Shown: positions 21,356-29,958, counted from the stretch's first letter. The stretch: DNA of 64,000 nucleotides from Agromyces sp. Leaf222 (GCF_001421565.1 NZ_LMKQ01000001.1:1921651-1985650), one strand, 5' to 3'. The notes: generated from the sequence alone by a model not told the origin. Program-made: numbers and translations.

Positions 21356-22612
21356 TCAGCGGCCCTGGGCCTCGATGAAGGCGCCGATCACCGGGAACGG
21401 GTGCGTGAGCCGCCAGATCGGCCCGGGGTCGCGGATCTCCTTCGTCAGCCGCAGGGGCGACGACACGGCGTCGCCGCCCGTCGAGACGGTCACCCTGCCG
21501 ATGTCGCGCGCGTCGGACGAGGTGGTGAACGGCTCGACGTCGACGGTCGCGTCGCCGATCGAGGCACCCCAGGGAGACTCCGAACGGCTCACCGTCGCGA
21601 CGACGTCGGAGGAGGCACCCCACGCCGAACTGGCCTTCGCGTACGCCGTGCCCTCGGCGATGACGGTCACGGGTGCGGCCGCCGCGGTCACGGAGGCGAC
21701 GGATGCCTCGATAGCGGGGTCGAGCGTCTCGTAGTCGGGCATCAGCATCATCACGCCGATGACCTGGTGCGATGCATCGGACCCGTCGACGCGGACCTCG
21801 GTGCTGAAGACCGACGACAACCCGGCCTGGTCGGTATAGCTGCGCGTGATCTCGCGCACGCCGTCGCCGGTCGTGCGATCGACGAGGTCGGGCGCAGCGT
21901 GCGCGCTCAACACGGCCTCGTCCGGGTGCTCGAGCATCGCGGCGAGGCTCGGGTCGGCGAGCACCAGGCCGGCGAGCTTCGCGAGCTCTTCGGCGCTGCC
22001 CACGTTCTCGCCCGACAGGCCGGTGGCATCGGCGACGTGCATCGTGCTGAAGCCCTGATCGGCCAGCCACGCGTTGGCGCCCTCGACGTAGGCGTCGACG
22101 GATCCGAACGCCCACCGGGCGAGCGTGTCGGCGTGGTTGTTGCTGGACGTGAGCAGGATCGCCCGCGCGACGTCGCGCTCCGTCCACGAGTCGCCGGGGG
22201 AGACCCGCAGCGTGCGCGAGCCCTCGGACTCGTAGCGCAGGTAGTCGGTGTAGTCGGCCGGGCCGATCTTGATCTTCGGGCCCTCGCCCTCGCCGGGAGC
22301 GGGCAACGGGAGCGAGTCGAGCGTCGCCAGCAGCGTCACGAGCTTCGCCGCACCGCCCATCGGGACGGCCTCGCCGTCGCCGGCGGTCGCGAGCACGCTC
22401 GCCGTGCCGTCGTCGGCCATGACGGCCAGCGCGCTCGCGCCGGCCTCGGGCAGGGCGAGCGGAGCCGATTCGGGCAGGGCGGCGGCGCCGGCGACCGTGC
22501 GCACGGTGACCTCGGGAAGCGGCCCGAGGAGCATCGCAGGGGCGTAGACGCCGATGCCGAGGATCGCGAGTGCGCCGACGGTGATGCCGAGCATGCGAGC
22601 GGGGGAACTCAT
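21356..22612 (-). CDS. D-alanyl-D-alanine carboxypeptidase-like protein lacking catalytic residues
   Basis: A 418-aa protein with one N-terminal membrane segment (residues 8-30) and an exported S11 (DacA-like) fold. The SxxK motif that carries the nucleophile reads GAAK (87-90): the lysine is kept and the serine is Gly87. The SxN motif is kept (SNN, 157-159), but the KTG triad aligns with TRS (256-258, before YTDQAG). An active acyl-serine enzyme is therefore unlikely; binding of peptidoglycan stems or a scaffolding role is possible. The ATG at 22612 is 6 nt after a TACGCT box. The family call rests on the surrounding pattern, which is clear. Confidence 0.8.
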   Translation of the reverse strand: MSSPARMLGITVGALAILGIGVYAPAMLLGPLPEVTVRTVAGAAALPESAPLALPEAGASALAVMADDGTASVLATAGDGEAVPMGGAAKLVTLLATLDSLPLPAPGEGEGPKIKIGPADYTDYLRYESEGSRTLRVSPGDSWTERDVARAILLTSSNNHADTLARWAFGSVDAYVEGANAWLADQGFSTMHVADATGLSGENVGSAEELAKLAGLVLADPSLAAMLEHPDEAVLSAHAAPDLVDRTTGDGVREITRSYTDQAGLSSVFSTEVRVDGSDASHQVIGVMMLMPDYETLDPAIEASVASVTAAAAPVTVIAEGTAYAKASSAWGASSDVVATVSRSESPWGASIGDATVDVEPFTTSSDARDIGRVTVSTGGDAVSSPLRLTKEIRDPGPIWRLTHPFPVIGAFIEAQGR

Positions 22613-22618
22613 GGAATC

Positions 22619-22624
22619 AGCGTA
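22619..22624 (-). promoter_or_regulatory. -10 box TACGCT of the S11 homologue, leaderless geometry
   Basis: On the minus strand TACGCT ends exactly 6 nt before the ATG at 22612. There is no ribosome site in the spacer. Confidence 0.45.
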
Positions 22625-22636
22625 ACCGCGACCGAG

Positions 22637-22984
22637 TCACGCCCAGCCCAACTCGTGCAGCCGGTCGTCGTCGATGCCGTAGAAATGCGCGATCTCGTGC
22701 ACCAGGGTGACGTGGATCTCATCGCGGAGTTCGGCCTCGTCGTCGCAGATGGCGAGCAGCGGTTCGCGGTACAGGATGATGCGGTCGGGCATCTCGCCGA
22801 GTCCGTAGCGGTCGCGTTCGGTGAGCGCGAAGCCGTCGTAGAGGCCCAGCAGGTCGAGCGAGCCGTCTTCGGGGCGGTCCTCGACCACGAACACGACGTT
22901 CTCGAGGCCGTCGATCATCTCGTCGGGCAGCTCGTCGAGCTCGTCGACCACCAGCGCCTCGAACGCTTCGGCATCGAGTTGCAC
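22637..22984 (-). CDS. Zincin-like metallopeptidase family protein (PF06262 type)
   Basis: A 115-aa single-domain protein. The zinc-binding HExxH motif is in LVHEIAHFYGIDDDRLHELG near residue 95, with the following Asp/Glu in the family pattern. The rest (EELPDEMIDGLENVVFVVED and RIILYREPL) matches the small minimal-zincin family common in actinobacteria, whose substrates are unknown. It starts with GTG at 22984 after GGAGTC. It lies 24 bp upstream of the S11 homologue in the same direction and may share its transcript. Confidence 0.85.
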   Translation of the reverse strand: MQLDAEAFEALVVDELDELPDEMIDGLENVVFVVEDRPEDGSLDLLGLYDGFALTERDRYGLGEMPDRIILYREPLLAICDDEAELRDEIHVTLVHEIAHFYGIDDDRLHELGWA

Positions 22985-23048
22985 GGACGACTCCGATCGG
23001 CTGGTGGGGTGACGCGGTAACCGCGGACGGGCGGCGCCCGGACTCGTC

Positions 23049-23054
23049 AGCCTA
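23049..23054 (-). promoter_or_regulatory. -10 box TAGGCT overlapping the acyltransferase stop codon
   Basis: Read on the minus strand, TAGGCT starts with the TAG stop of the acyltransferase gene (23054-23052) and could drive the zincin gene, whose GTG is 64 nt downstream behind a GGAGTC ribosome site. Confidence 0.35.
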
Positions 23055-23825
23055 CCGAGTCAGGGCGGCCCAGGCGGCTGCGAGCGTGCGACGAGGGTGC
23101 CGGAGCCGTCGGATCCACACGTTGCGAGGCCTCGGCGCTGGGCCCTCGGTGAGCGCCCAGTACGCGGTGCGCGGGACCGTCGAGGCATCGGGCTTGTAGA
23201 ACGGGCGGACGAGCGAGAGATGGGGACGTTCCCAGGCCGTGTCGCGTCGAACGACGCGGGCCGGGTTGCCCACCGCCACGCAGTTGTTCGGCACGTCCTT
23301 CGTCACGATGCTGCCGAAGCCGATGACGGCACCGGAGCCGACGGTGACGCCGCCGAGCACGGTCGCGTTCGTCGCGAGCCAGACGTGCGGGCCGATCGAG
23401 ATGCTGCGCGAGAGGTTGACCCGCCGTTCGGTGCGCACGTCGAAGATCGGGTGTCCGTCGTCGGCCCGTAACTGCACGCCGATCGCGATCATCGTGTCGC
23501 GGCCGACCTCGACCGTCGTGCCCTCGGTCGCCGAGATGCCGACGGGCTCGGTGGTCGAGACGTTCTCGCCGATGAGCACGCGGGAGTCCTGGCCGACGCG
23601 GATTCTCGCGGAGAAGGCCGGCACGCCCTTCGAGGAGGCGATCGAGGCCACGCCGTTGTCGCAGTCGAACTGGATCGAGAGCGTTCCGATCCGCGCATCG
23701 GAGGCGATGCGTACGGTGTTGTCGCGACCGGTGAACACGATGTTCACGGGAACCGCCGGGCCCTCGTACTCGATGACGTTGCCGGCCTCGTCGGAGTAGC
23801 GCTCGAGCGACGAGACCTTTGCCAT
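23052..23825 (-). CDS. Left-handed beta-helix (hexapeptide-repeat) acyltransferase
   Basis: A 257-aa protein. Residues 30-130 show loose strand repeats, and the C-terminal half has hexapeptide repeats (ISIGPHVWLATNATVLGGVTVGSGAVIGFGSIV, about 160-195) ending in the VAVGNPARVVRR signature of the CysE/LacA/NodL-type O-acetyltransferases. It probably acetylates a sugar or glycan with acetyl-CoA. The ATG at 23825 is chosen because GAAGGT precedes it; the frame stays open upstream but runs through tRNA-His, so longer starts are unlikely. No polysaccharide gene cluster is adjacent. Confidence 0.8.
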   Translation of the reverse strand: MAKVSSLERYSDEAGNVIEYEGPAVPVNIVFTGRDNTVRIASDARIGTLSIQFDCDNGVASIASSKGVPAFSARIRVGQDSRVLIGENVSTTEPVGISATEGTTVEVGRDTMIAIGVQLRADDGHPIFDVRTERRVNLSRSISIGPHVWLATNATVLGGVTVGSGAVIGFGSIVTKDVPNNCVAVGNPARVVRRDTAWERPHLSLVRPFYKPDASTVPRTAYWALTEGPAPRPRNVWIRRLRHPRRTLAAAWAALTR

Positions 23826-23981
23826 GTCGGTACCTTCATCGGTGCGGGCGTGGTGTGCGTCGCGGGGAGCGCCCGCTGGATCGAACTGGGCGGACACGTG
23901 CGGCTGGCACTGGGCGATGCGGTTCGCGTAGCGTCGCGCGGCGTGCGAACACGACCGATCGAGCACTGCGCAGAGAAACTT

Positions 23982-24058
23982 TGGGGTGAGTAACGGGGCT
24001 TGAACCCGCGACCTCCTGGACCACAACCAGGCGCTCTACCAACTGAGCTATACCCACC
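23982..24058 (-). tRNA. tRNA-His (anticodon GTG)
   Basis: A full cloverleaf reads on the minus strand: acceptor GTGGGTA/TACTCAC, D arm GCTC..GAGC, anticodon loop TTGTGGT with GTG, and T arm GCGGG-TTCAAGC-CCCGT. The extra G at position -1 (24058) opposite C73 is the histidine identity element. CCA is encoded at 23984-23982. Confidence 0.95.
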
Positions 24059-24062
24059 ATGA

Positions 24063-24083
24063 CCTGATCGACATGCGATCAGG
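24063..24083 (-). terminator. Hairpin after orn
   Basis: Perfect 8-bp arms CCTGATCG (24063-24070) and CGATCAGG (24076-24083) enclose the loop ACATG, 17 nt past the orn stop and just before tRNA-His. Confidence 0.55.
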
Positions 24084-24099
24084 CAACTCGACGAGCTTA

Positions 24100-24720
24100 C
24101 TACACCTTTACGTCGAACTCGTTCACGACGGCCTCGGCGATGTCGTGGAGCTCGGCACTCGTGGGGCCGGGGTCGGCGACGAAGACGGCGCGCCGGTAGT
24201 AGCGCAGCTCTCGGATCGACTCGAGGATGTCGGCGAGGGCGCGGTGCCCGCCGTTCTTCGCGGGCGACTGGAAGTACGCGCGTGGGTACCACCGGCGAGC
24301 GAGCTCCTTGATCGAGGAGACGTCGACGTTGCGGTAGTGCAGGTGCCCGTCGAGGCGTGGCATCTGCTTGGCGAGGAACGCGCGGTCGGTGCCGATGGAG
24401 TTGCCGGCGAGCGGCGCCTTCTGCTCTTCGGGGACGTGCTTGAGCACGTACTCGAGCACCTGGTACTCGGCGTCGGCGACGGTGACCCCGTTGGGGATCT
24501 CCTCGATGAGGCCGGACTCGGTGTGCATGTTGCGGACGAAGTCGCCCATGTTCTCGAGTGCGCTCGCGTCGGGTCGGATCACGATGTCCAGGCCCTCGTC
24601 GACGGGGTTGAGGTCGTAATCGGTGATCACGACGGCGATCTCGACGAGCTCGTCGACCTCGAGGTCGAGGCCGGTCATCTCGCAGTCGATCCAGACCAGT
24701 CGGTCGCTCGCTGTTGCCAT
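24100..24720 (-). CDS. orn: Oligoribonuclease (3'-5' exoribonuclease)
   Basis: A 206-aa DEDDh exonuclease that clears 2-5 nt RNA fragments and linear pGpG. The catalytic set is visible: Asp and Glu in [11 protein letters not shown] (about 9-19), Asp in [10 protein letters not shown] (about 110), and His/Asp in [10 protein letters not shown] (about 160). Length is typical. The ATG at 24720 lies 7 nt after a TAGACT box, which excludes the longer open frame that runs back through tRNA-Arg. The gene is sandwiched between tRNA-Arg and tRNA-His on the same strand. Confidence 0.96.
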   Translation of the reverse strand: MATASDRLVWIDCEMTGLDLEVDELVEIAVVITDYDLNPVDEGLDIVIRPDASALENMGDFVRNMHTESGLIEEIPNGVTVADAEYQVLEYVLKHVPEEQKAPLAGNSIGTDRAFLAKQMPRLDGHLHYRNVDVSSIKELARRWYPRAYFQSPAKNGGHRALADILESIRELRYYRRAVFVADPGPTSAELHDIAEAVVNEFDVKV

Positions 24721-24727
24721 GACCGCG

Positions 24728-24733
24728 AGTCTA
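24728..24733 (-). promoter_or_regulatory. -10 box TAGACT of orn, leaderless geometry
   Basis: TAGACT on the minus strand ends 7 nt before the orn ATG (24720), with no ribosome site between. Confidence 0.5.
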
Positions 24734-24797
24734 CCGGTGCGCTCCGACACGGGCGGATGTCGCACCGTGCCGGGCACGCACCGGCGCCGTTCTTCGG

Positions 24798-24870
24798 TGC
24801 CCCCGGCAGGAATCGAACCTGCGACCGTCAGATTAGAAGGCTGCTGCTCTATCCGCTGAGCTACGGGGGC
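24798..24870 (-). tRNA. tRNA-Arg (anticodon TCT)
   Basis: Seventy-three nt with a perfect acceptor stem (GCCCCCG/CGGGGGC), D stem GCTC/GAGC, T arm GCAGG-TTCGATT-CCTGC and an anticodon loop CTTCTAA reading AGA codons. The anticodon stem (GCAGC/TCTGA) forms only three Watson-Crick pairs, with mismatches at 27-43 and 31-39. CCA is not fully encoded (CCG follows). Confidence 0.9.
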
Positions 24871-24901
24871 CGGCTCGCCAAGCTTACCGGGCTTCTGCCC
24901 G

Positions 24902-26119
24902 CTAGCCCTCGACGGGCACCTCGGTGTCGTCGTCGATGCGCCGGCCCGTGGCATCCGAAGCCCGCTTCCTCAGCGCGAGGCCGATGAGGGGGAACAGGAG
25001 CACCGAGATCATGCCCGACCCGACGAGGGCCGCCGCGACACCGGTCTCGAGGTCGCCCGTGTCGATGCCGATGCCGGTGACGGCGACGATGATCGGCAGG
25101 CCGGTCGCGCCGAACAGGGCGGTCGCCGCGACGGTCCAGCGGTCGGCCCCGACGGGGGCGGCGAGGATCGAGGGGATGCCGCGCACGACGAGCAGCAGCA
25201 CCACGAACAGGGGCACGAGGGCCAGCGTCGCGGGGTCGCCGAGCGCCTCGAGATCGAAGGTCACGCCCGTCATGATGAAGAACACCGGAACGAGGAAGCC
25301 GTATCCGAGCGCCTCGACCTTCGTCTCCAGCAGCTTCCGGTCGGATTCGGGTGCGCCCGAGATGAGCACCCGGAAGAGCACGCCCGCGGTGAACGCGCCG
25401 AGGAGCATGTCCAGGTCGAGCACGATGCTGAGCGCCAGCAGCGCGACGAGCACGAGCACCACGAGGCGCACGCCGAACTGGGCGCTCGTGTGCATCGTCG
25501 CGGTGATCACCACGTGAAGGCGATCGCCGTGGCCCTTGGCCGCCATATAGATCGCCACGCCGGCGACCAGCGCGAACCCCACCAGGACGATCGCCGCGAG
25601 GACCGGTGTTCGCCCGGTGAGGAAGAGCGAGATCGCGAGGAGCGGCCCGAACTCGCCGATGGCGCCGAGGGCGATGACGCCGATGCCGAACGGCGTCTTC
25701 AGGTCGCCAGCATCGCGGAGGATCGGCATGACCGTGCCGAGCGCCGTCGAGGTCAGCGCGATGCCGATGAAGGCGGCAGAGGGGAGGTCGGGGGCCAGCA
25801 GCACGGCGATGCCGAATCCGGCTGCGAGCGAGATGATCCAGCCGATCGCGGCGCGGGAGAGCGGCCGCCCGCGGATCCTCCGGAAGTCGATCTCGTTGCC
25901 CGCGAGGAAGAAGAGCATCGCGAGCCCGAGGTCCGAGAGCAGCTTGACGAAGTCGTCGGGGACGATCCACCCGGCGACGGAGGGGCCGAGCAGGATGCCG
26001 AGGACGATCTCGAACACGACGAGCGGCACGGCGACCCAGACGCCGACGGCGCGCACGAGCAGCGGCGCCGCGACCGCCACCAACGGGATGAGCACCATGG
26101 TGCCGATCGAGATCTCCAC
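24902..26119 (-). CDS. Cation:proton antiporter (CPA2, Kef/NhaP-like)
   Basis: A 405-aa membrane protein with about 12 hydrophobic segments. It opens with [20 protein letters not shown] and has the typical [26 protein letters not shown] and [14 protein letters not shown] motifs of monovalent cation/proton antiporters. No C-terminal RCK/TrkA-N regulatory domain is present. The GTG at 26119 is chosen because GAGGGGG lies just upstream; the frame stays open further but those residues are Arg-rich and not membrane-like. It probably exchanges Na+ or K+ for H+; ion choice cannot be told. A TAGCAT box (26166-26161) may be its promoter. Confidence 0.85.
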   Translation of the reverse strand: MEISIGTMVLIPLVAVAAPLLVRAVGVWVAVPLVVFEIVLGILLGPSVAGWIVPDDFVKLLSDLGLAMLFFLAGNEIDFRRIRGRPLSRAAIGWIISLAAGFGIAVLLAPDLPSAAFIGIALTSTALGTVMPILRDAGDLKTPFGIGVIALGAIGEFGPLLAISLFLTGRTPVLAAIVLVGFALVAGVAIYMAAKGHGDRLHVVITATMHTSAQFGVRLVVLVLVALLALSIVLDLDMLLGAFTAGVLFRVLISGAPESDRKLLETKVEALGYGFLVPVFFIMTGVTFDLEALGDPATLALVPLFVVLLLVVRGIPSILAAPVGADRWTVAATALFGATGLPIIVAVTGIGIDTGDLETGVAAALVGSGMISVLLFPLIGLALRKRASDATGRRIDDDTEVPVEG

Positions 26120-26288
26120 GTCTACCCCCTCGGACGGGCGCGAGCGCGCACCCCTGCCCGATGCTATCCAAGTGTCGGGAGGTGCAAACGGCTCGGCACT
26201 GGCAGGCGCGCGGCCCGGGAACCGCGCGACTCTGGAGGGCCGTCCACCATGCGGCCTCCGGCGTAGCGTCATCGAAACACGCTGGCGG

Positions 26289-26294
26289 TATCGT
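26289..26294 (+). promoter_or_regulatory. -10 box TATCGT of nadE, leaderless geometry
   Basis: TATCGT ends exactly 6 nt before the nadE ATG at 26301 and there is no ribosome site. Confidence 0.5.
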
Positions 26295-26300
26295 CGTCGC

Positions 26301-27122
26301 ATGCGAGACCTCCAGGCGAGCATCATCGCCGAACTCAACGTCAAGCCGTCCGTCGAGCCCGCCGAGGAGGTTCGGGCACGGGTCGAGTTCCTCAAGGACT
26401 ACCTGCGCACGACCGGCGCGGCCGGCCTCGTGCTCGGCATCTCCGGAGGACAGGACTCCTCGCTCGCCGGCCGCCTGTGCCGCGTCGCCGTCGACGAACT
26501 CGTGGCCGAGGGCCTTCCCTCGCGCTTCATCGCCGTCCGCCTTCCGTACGGCGTCCAACACGACGAGGCGGATGCCGCGCTCGCGCTCGAATTCATCGAG
26601 CCGCAGGAGGTCGTGACCTTCAACATCCGTCAGGGCGTCGACGGGCTCGCAGCGGACTTCTCGGATGCCGCGGGCGCGCCGATCAGCGACTTCGGCAAGG
26701 GCAACGTGAAGGCGCGCATGCGCATGGTCGCCCAGTACGCGCTCGCGGGCGAGGCCGGACTGCTCGTCGTGGGCACCGACCATGCGGCCGAGGCGGTCAC
26801 GGGGTTCTTCACGAAGTTCGGCGACGGCGGTGCCGACGTGCTGCCGCTCACCGGCCTGACGAAGCGGCAGGGGCGCGCCCTGCTGCAGTACCTCGGGGCG
26901 CCCGATCGGCTGTACCTGAAGACGCCCACCGCCGACCTGCTCGACGGCGAGCCCGGCCAGGCCGACGAGGCGAACCTCGGCCTCGAGTACGCGGACATCG
27001 ATGCGTTCCTCGAGGGCGAGGAGATCGCCGACGACGTCGCCGAGCGCATCGAGGCGAGGTACCTGCAGACCAGGCACAAGCGCACCGAGCCGGTCTCGAT
27101 GTTCGACGACTGGTGGCGCTGA
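26301..27122 (+). CDS. nadE: Ammonia-dependent NAD+ synthetase
   Basis: A 273-aa enzyme that amidates nicotinate adenine dinucleotide using ATP and ammonia. The PP-loop is [13 protein letters not shown] (about 49-60). Other conserved parts are [10 protein letters not shown] (about 85), GNVKARMRM (about 135), [27 protein letters not shown], and the C-terminal HKRTEP ending. No glutaminase domain is fused, so it is the short NH3-dependent type, unlike the glutamine-dependent long form of mycobacteria. The start fits the leaderless TATCGT box. Confidence 0.96.
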   Translation: MRDLQASIIAELNVKPSVEPAEEVRARVEFLKDYLRTTGAAGLVLGISGGQDSSLAGRLCRVAVDELVAEGLPSRFIAVRLPYGVQHDEADAALALEFIEPQEVVTFNIRQGVDGLAADFSDAAGAPISDFGKGNVKARMRMVAQYALAGEAGLLVVGTDHAAEAVTGFFTKFGDGGADVLPLTGLTKRQGRALLQYLGAPDRLYLKTPTADLLDGEPGQADEANLGLEYADIDAFLEGEEIADDVAERIEARYLQTRHKRTEPVSMFDDWWR

Positions 27123-27195
27123 GCCAGTCGCCGCCGTCGCCGACGTTCGCCGCCGTCGCCCTCCTGGCGACCATGCGGCCGCGGAGATGACCGAG

Positions 27196-27220
27196 GGCCC
27201 CACCCGGAGCGGGTGGGGCC
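27196..27220. terminator. Bidirectional hairpin terminator between nadE and the 27244 gene
   Basis: Arms GGCCCCACCC (27196-27205) and GGGTGGGGCC (27211-27220) pair over 10 bp around the loop GGAGC, and GAG/CTC extend the stem with one bulge. It sits between two convergent genes and can serve both. Confidence 0.7.
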
Positions 27221-27243
27221 TCAGCCGTGAAGGGGATCCGCGC

Positions 27244-27918
27244 TCAGGCGCGGGCGTCGTCGAGGGGCTGGGTCGGCTGGGCGACGGCCTGCGTCGGAGT
27301 CGGCGCGGTGTCTCGTGCCGGCTCGGCGGGCGAGGAGATCTCGGTGGCCGAGCGGTAGCGCTCGTGATGCTGCTCCGCGACCCAGGTGTCCTGCTCCTCG
27401 AGCGCGGCCTGGTCGGGCTCCTGACGCTGCGCGCGCCAGCGCACGAGGTCGTTCTGGAACTGCTTGCGCGCCCGGGCCGGGTGGCGCTGCCAGTCGAGCA
27501 ACCGGTCGCGGAACTCGGCGACCGCGGGGTCGAGCTGGTAGCCGAAGGTCGCCGAAGCGCGCTTCAGCTCGTGCAGCTGGTGCGCCGCCCAGTTCGCCGC
27601 GACATCCGAACCGCGGATCGGCAGGAGCCGAACGTGGATGTCGGCCTGGCCGACCGTGCGGTCGGCGAGCACCTGCTCCTGCGGAGTGAGCGAGTTCCAG
27701 ACCGAGGCCTCGGTCGCCGCATCGACGAGTGCCGCGATGGCCGCGGTCTTGAGTTCGCGGTCGCGCTGCGCGACGATGCGCCGGACGGCGCTCGTCGCGA
27801 TCCAGGCGCCGAGCAACGCCGCGACCACGACCGCGACGAAGAGCACGGCGGCCGCGAAGACGGTCGACTCCGCCTCGCTCGAGGTGAGCCATGAGATGAA
27901 TTCGTTCCACCACTGCAT
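27244..27918 (-). CDS. Single-pass membrane protein with helical cytoplasmic part, unknown
   Basis: A 224-aa protein. Residues 20-45 form one strong membrane segment (FAAAVLFVAVVVAALLGAWIA). It is followed by an Arg/Gln-rich helical region (about 45-175; for example RRIVAQRDRELKTAAIAALVDAA and ARKQFQNDLVRWRAQRQEPDQ), and a Pro/Ala/Thr-rich tail. I do not recognise a family. The ATG at 27918 is used. It is convergent with nadE and stands alone. Confidence 0.75.
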   Translation of the reverse strand: MQWWNEFISWLTSSEAESTVFAAAVLFVAVVVAALLGAWIATSAVRRIVAQRDRELKTAAIAALVDAATEASVWNSLTPQEQVLADRTVGQADIHVRLLPIRGSDVAANWAAHQLHELKRASATFGYQLDPAVAEFRDRLLDWQRHPARARKQFQNDLVRWRAQRQEPDQAALEEQDTWVAEQHHERYRSATEISSPAEPARDTAPTPTQAVAQPTQPLDDARA

Positions 27919-28033
27919 GAGCGAAGGCTAACGGCTCGCGAGGCATCCGCTCGGCAGCATCACCGGCGCGCCCGATGGTGCGCCCGTCGACATCGACCTC
28001 GACGTCGCGGACGCACCGTCGGATGGCGCCGGG

Positions 28034-29041
28034 TCAGCCGAGGGTGGTGCCGTGTGCGGCGAACGGCTCGATGCGCGCGATCTCGTCTTCGGTCAGGGCC
28101 GGGGCTTCGAGGGTCGCGACGTTCTGCTCGAGCTGCGCGACGCTCGACGCGCCGATCAGCGCGCTCGCGACGAGCGGCTGGCGGAGCACCCACGACAGCG
28201 CGAGCTGGGCGACGCTCTGCCCACGTCCGTCGGCGATCTCGGCGAGTCCTCGGACGCGCTCGAGGTAGTCGGCGCTGATGCGATCGGGGGAGAGGAACCG
28301 GCTGGTGGCCGCTCGCGAGTCCGCGGGCACCTCGCCCGAGATGTAGCGGTCGGTCAGCAACCCCTGTGCGAGCGGCGAGAAGACGATGCTCGCCGCGCCG
28401 ACCTCTTCGAGCACCGGGAAGAGCCCATCCTCGATGTGCCGGTCGAACATCGAGTAGCGCGGCTGGTGGATCAGCAGCGGAACACCCTCGGCGGCCAGCG
28501 CTGCGGCTGCGGCCGCGGTCTGCTCGGGCGAGTAGTTCGAGATGCCCACGTAGAGCGCCTTGCCCTGGCGGACCGCGCTCACGAGCGCGCCCATCGTCTC
28601 CTCGATCGGGGTCTCGGGGTCGGGCCGGTGCGAGTAGAAGATGTCGACGTAGTCGAGGCCGAGGCGCCCGAGGCTCTGGTCGAGCGACGCGAGCAGGTAC
28701 TTGCGCGAGCCGTGGTCGCCGTAGGGGCCGGGCCACATGTCGTAGCCGGCCTTCGACGAGACGATGATCTCGTCGCGGTAGGGCGCGAGGTCGGTGGCGA
28801 GGATGCGGCCGAAGTTCTCCTCGGCGCTGCCGTAGGGCGGACCGTAGTTGTTCGCGAGGTCGAAGTGCGTGATGCCGAGGTCGAATGCGCGACGCACGAT
28901 GGCGCGCTGCGTGTCGAGCGGGCGGTCGTGTCCGAAGTTGTGCCAGAGGCCGAGCGAGAGCGCGGGCAGCTTCAGCCCGCTGCGGCCGATTCGGTTGTAC
29001 TGCATGGACTCGTAACGTGCCGGGTCTGCCTGATAGCTCAT
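28034..29041 (-). CDS. Aldo/keto reductase, L-glyceraldehyde 3-phosphate reductase type
   Basis: A 335-aa NAD(P)H-dependent AKR. It has the TIM-barrel active-site set: Asp/Tyr in FDLANNYGPPYGSAEENFG (about 60-78), Lys in VSSKAGYDMWPGPYGD (about 95) and His in YSHRPDPETPIEE (about 137). The GPYGDHGSRKYLL insert is typical of the YghZ/GprB group, which detoxifies L-glyceraldehyde 3-phosphate and some methylglyoxal-like aldehydes. The ATG at 29041 is fixed by a TAGAGT box 6 nt upstream. It is divergent from ssb. Confidence 0.88.
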   Translation of the reverse strand: MSYQADPARYESMQYNRIGRSGLKLPALSLGLWHNFGHDRPLDTQRAIVRRAFDLGITHFDLANNYGPPYGSAEENFGRILATDLAPYRDEIIVSSKAGYDMWPGPYGDHGSRKYLLASLDQSLGRLGLDYVDIFYSHRPDPETPIEETMGALVSAVRQGKALYVGISNYSPEQTAAAAAALAAEGVPLLIHQPRYSMFDRHIEDGLFPVLEEVGAASIVFSPLAQGLLTDRYISGEVPADSRAATSRFLSPDRISADYLERVRGLAEIADGRGQSVAQLALSWVLRQPLVASALIGASSVAQLEQNVATLEAPALTEDEIARIEPFAAHGTTLG

Positions 29042-29047
29042 GGGTCG

Positions 29048-29053
29048 ACTCTA
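29048..29053 (-). promoter_or_regulatory. -10 box TAGAGT of the aldo/keto reductase gene, leaderless geometry
   Basis: On the minus strand TAGAGT ends 6 nt before the ATG at 29041, without a ribosome site. Confidence 0.5.
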
Positions 29054-29163
29054 TTGGGGCCCGCCGACGACTCGTCCTCCCCGGAGGCCATGTGCGCGTG
29101 CGGTCCGCACCGATCGGGATCGGCCGCCATGTGCACCCGGCCGAGCGGCGAGGGTTGGGCCAC

Positions 29164-29205
29164 GCGGCATCCGGACCTGAAACGGCACGAGGCACCGGAT
29201 GCCGC
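29164..29205. repeat. Inverted pair of the GCGGCATCC oligomer between the reductase and ssb genes
   Basis: Arms 29164-29174 and 29195-29205 are perfect 11-bp reverse complements (GCGGCATCCGG / CCGGATGCCGC) separated by 20 nt. They lie in the 261-bp divergent gap that also holds three ACATCCG-type copies near 29260-29280. Possible roles are a cruciform, a binding site or simply two copies of the genome-wide oligomer. Confidence 0.5.
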
Positions 29206-29302
29206 GGCCCGGCCCAGGCCGGCACGCTCGACCACTCGCACCACGCCGCTCGTGCCACCGACATCCGCCATCCGACATCCGCACCACCGAATTGGAGCAG
29301 AC

Positions 29303-29887
29303 ATGACCGACAACATCACCGTGATCGGCGCCGTGGGCAGCGACCCGCGCGTGCACACCACGAGCCAGGGCCTCACGATCACCTCGTTCCGCCTCGCCTC
29401 GACCAGGCGCATCTTCGACCGCGTCAAGGGCACGTGGGAGGACGGGGACACCAACTGGTACACCGTCTCGACCTTCCGCCAGCTCGCGAAGAACGCCTCC
29501 GTGTCGATCCGTCGCGGCGATCGCGTCGTCGTGACCGGCCGCCTGCGCCTGCGCGCATGGGAGAGCGGCGAGAAGTCCGGAACCGCGATCGAGATCGACG
29601 CCGAGGCGGTCGGGCACGACCTCACCTGGGGCACCAGCGCCCTGACGAAGACCCGCGCGTCGGGCTCGTCCGGCGGTGCGGATGCCGCAACCGGCGCCTC
29701 CTCGTCCGTCACCGCCGAGGGGTGGCCGGCCGACCCAGCCGACGCCGCGGCCGACGCCGAGGCGCGGGCCGCGGTCGCATTCGCGTCCGAACCCGAGTCC
29801 GACCGAGACGGCGACGGCCCCGCGTCCGTCGACCCCGACGAGCGCGGAGCGCGCGTCGACGAGGAGGCGGTCGCGCTCCCGTTCTGA
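29303..29887 (+). CDS. Single-stranded DNA-binding protein, second-type (SsbB-like)
   Basis: A 194-aa protein with an N-terminal OB fold (TDNITVIGAVGSDPRVHTT, WYTVSTFRQLAKNASVSIRRGDRVVVTGRLR, about 2-85) and a long Ala/Asp/Glu-rich tail. It ends in EEAVALPF, an acidic tip ending in Pro-Phe that resembles the partner-binding tip of SSB proteins. It is followed by the lipoprotein and ettA genes. In M. tuberculosis a second ssb paralogue also sits beside the ABC-F gene, so this is probably the accessory SSB and not the replication ssb next to rpsF/rpsR. RBS is GGAGCAG. Confidence 0.85.
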   Translation: MTDNITVIGAVGSDPRVHTTSQGLTITSFRLASTRRIFDRVKGTWEDGDTNWYTVSTFRQLAKNASVSIRRGDRVVVTGRLRLRAWESGEKSGTAIEIDAEAVGHDLTWGTSALTKTRASGSSGGADAATGASSSVTAEGWPADPADAAADAEARAAVAFASEPESDRDGDGPASVDPDERGARVDEEAVALPF

Positions 29888-29912
29888 CCGGCATCGAGCA
29901 GCGCGCTGCGCC

Positions 29913-29918
29913 TAGAAT
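29913..29918 (+). promoter_or_regulatory. -10 box TAGAAT upstream of the lipoprotein gene
   Basis: TAGAAT lies 40 nt before the ATG at 29959 and just after the ssb stop, with a GGGGGAAC ribosome site between. Confidence 0.4.
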
Positions 29919-29958
29919 CGCCTTCGGATGCATTCGAGGGCATCCCGATGGGGGAACG

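Noticed and set aside
23826..24026. N-terminal extension of the acyltransferase open frame
   Set aside because: The extra codons run through tRNA-His and lack a ribosome site, whereas GAAGGT precedes the ATG at 23825.
24721..24954. N-terminal extension of the orn open frame
   Set aside because: It would translate through tRNA-Arg and past the TAGACT box; the ATG at 24720 gives the normal Orn length.
29182..29302. Possible extra small gene between the aldo/keto reductase and ssb
   Set aside because: Open frames there lack a ribosome site and start, and the sequence is dominated by repeats of the ACATCCG/GCATCCG type.
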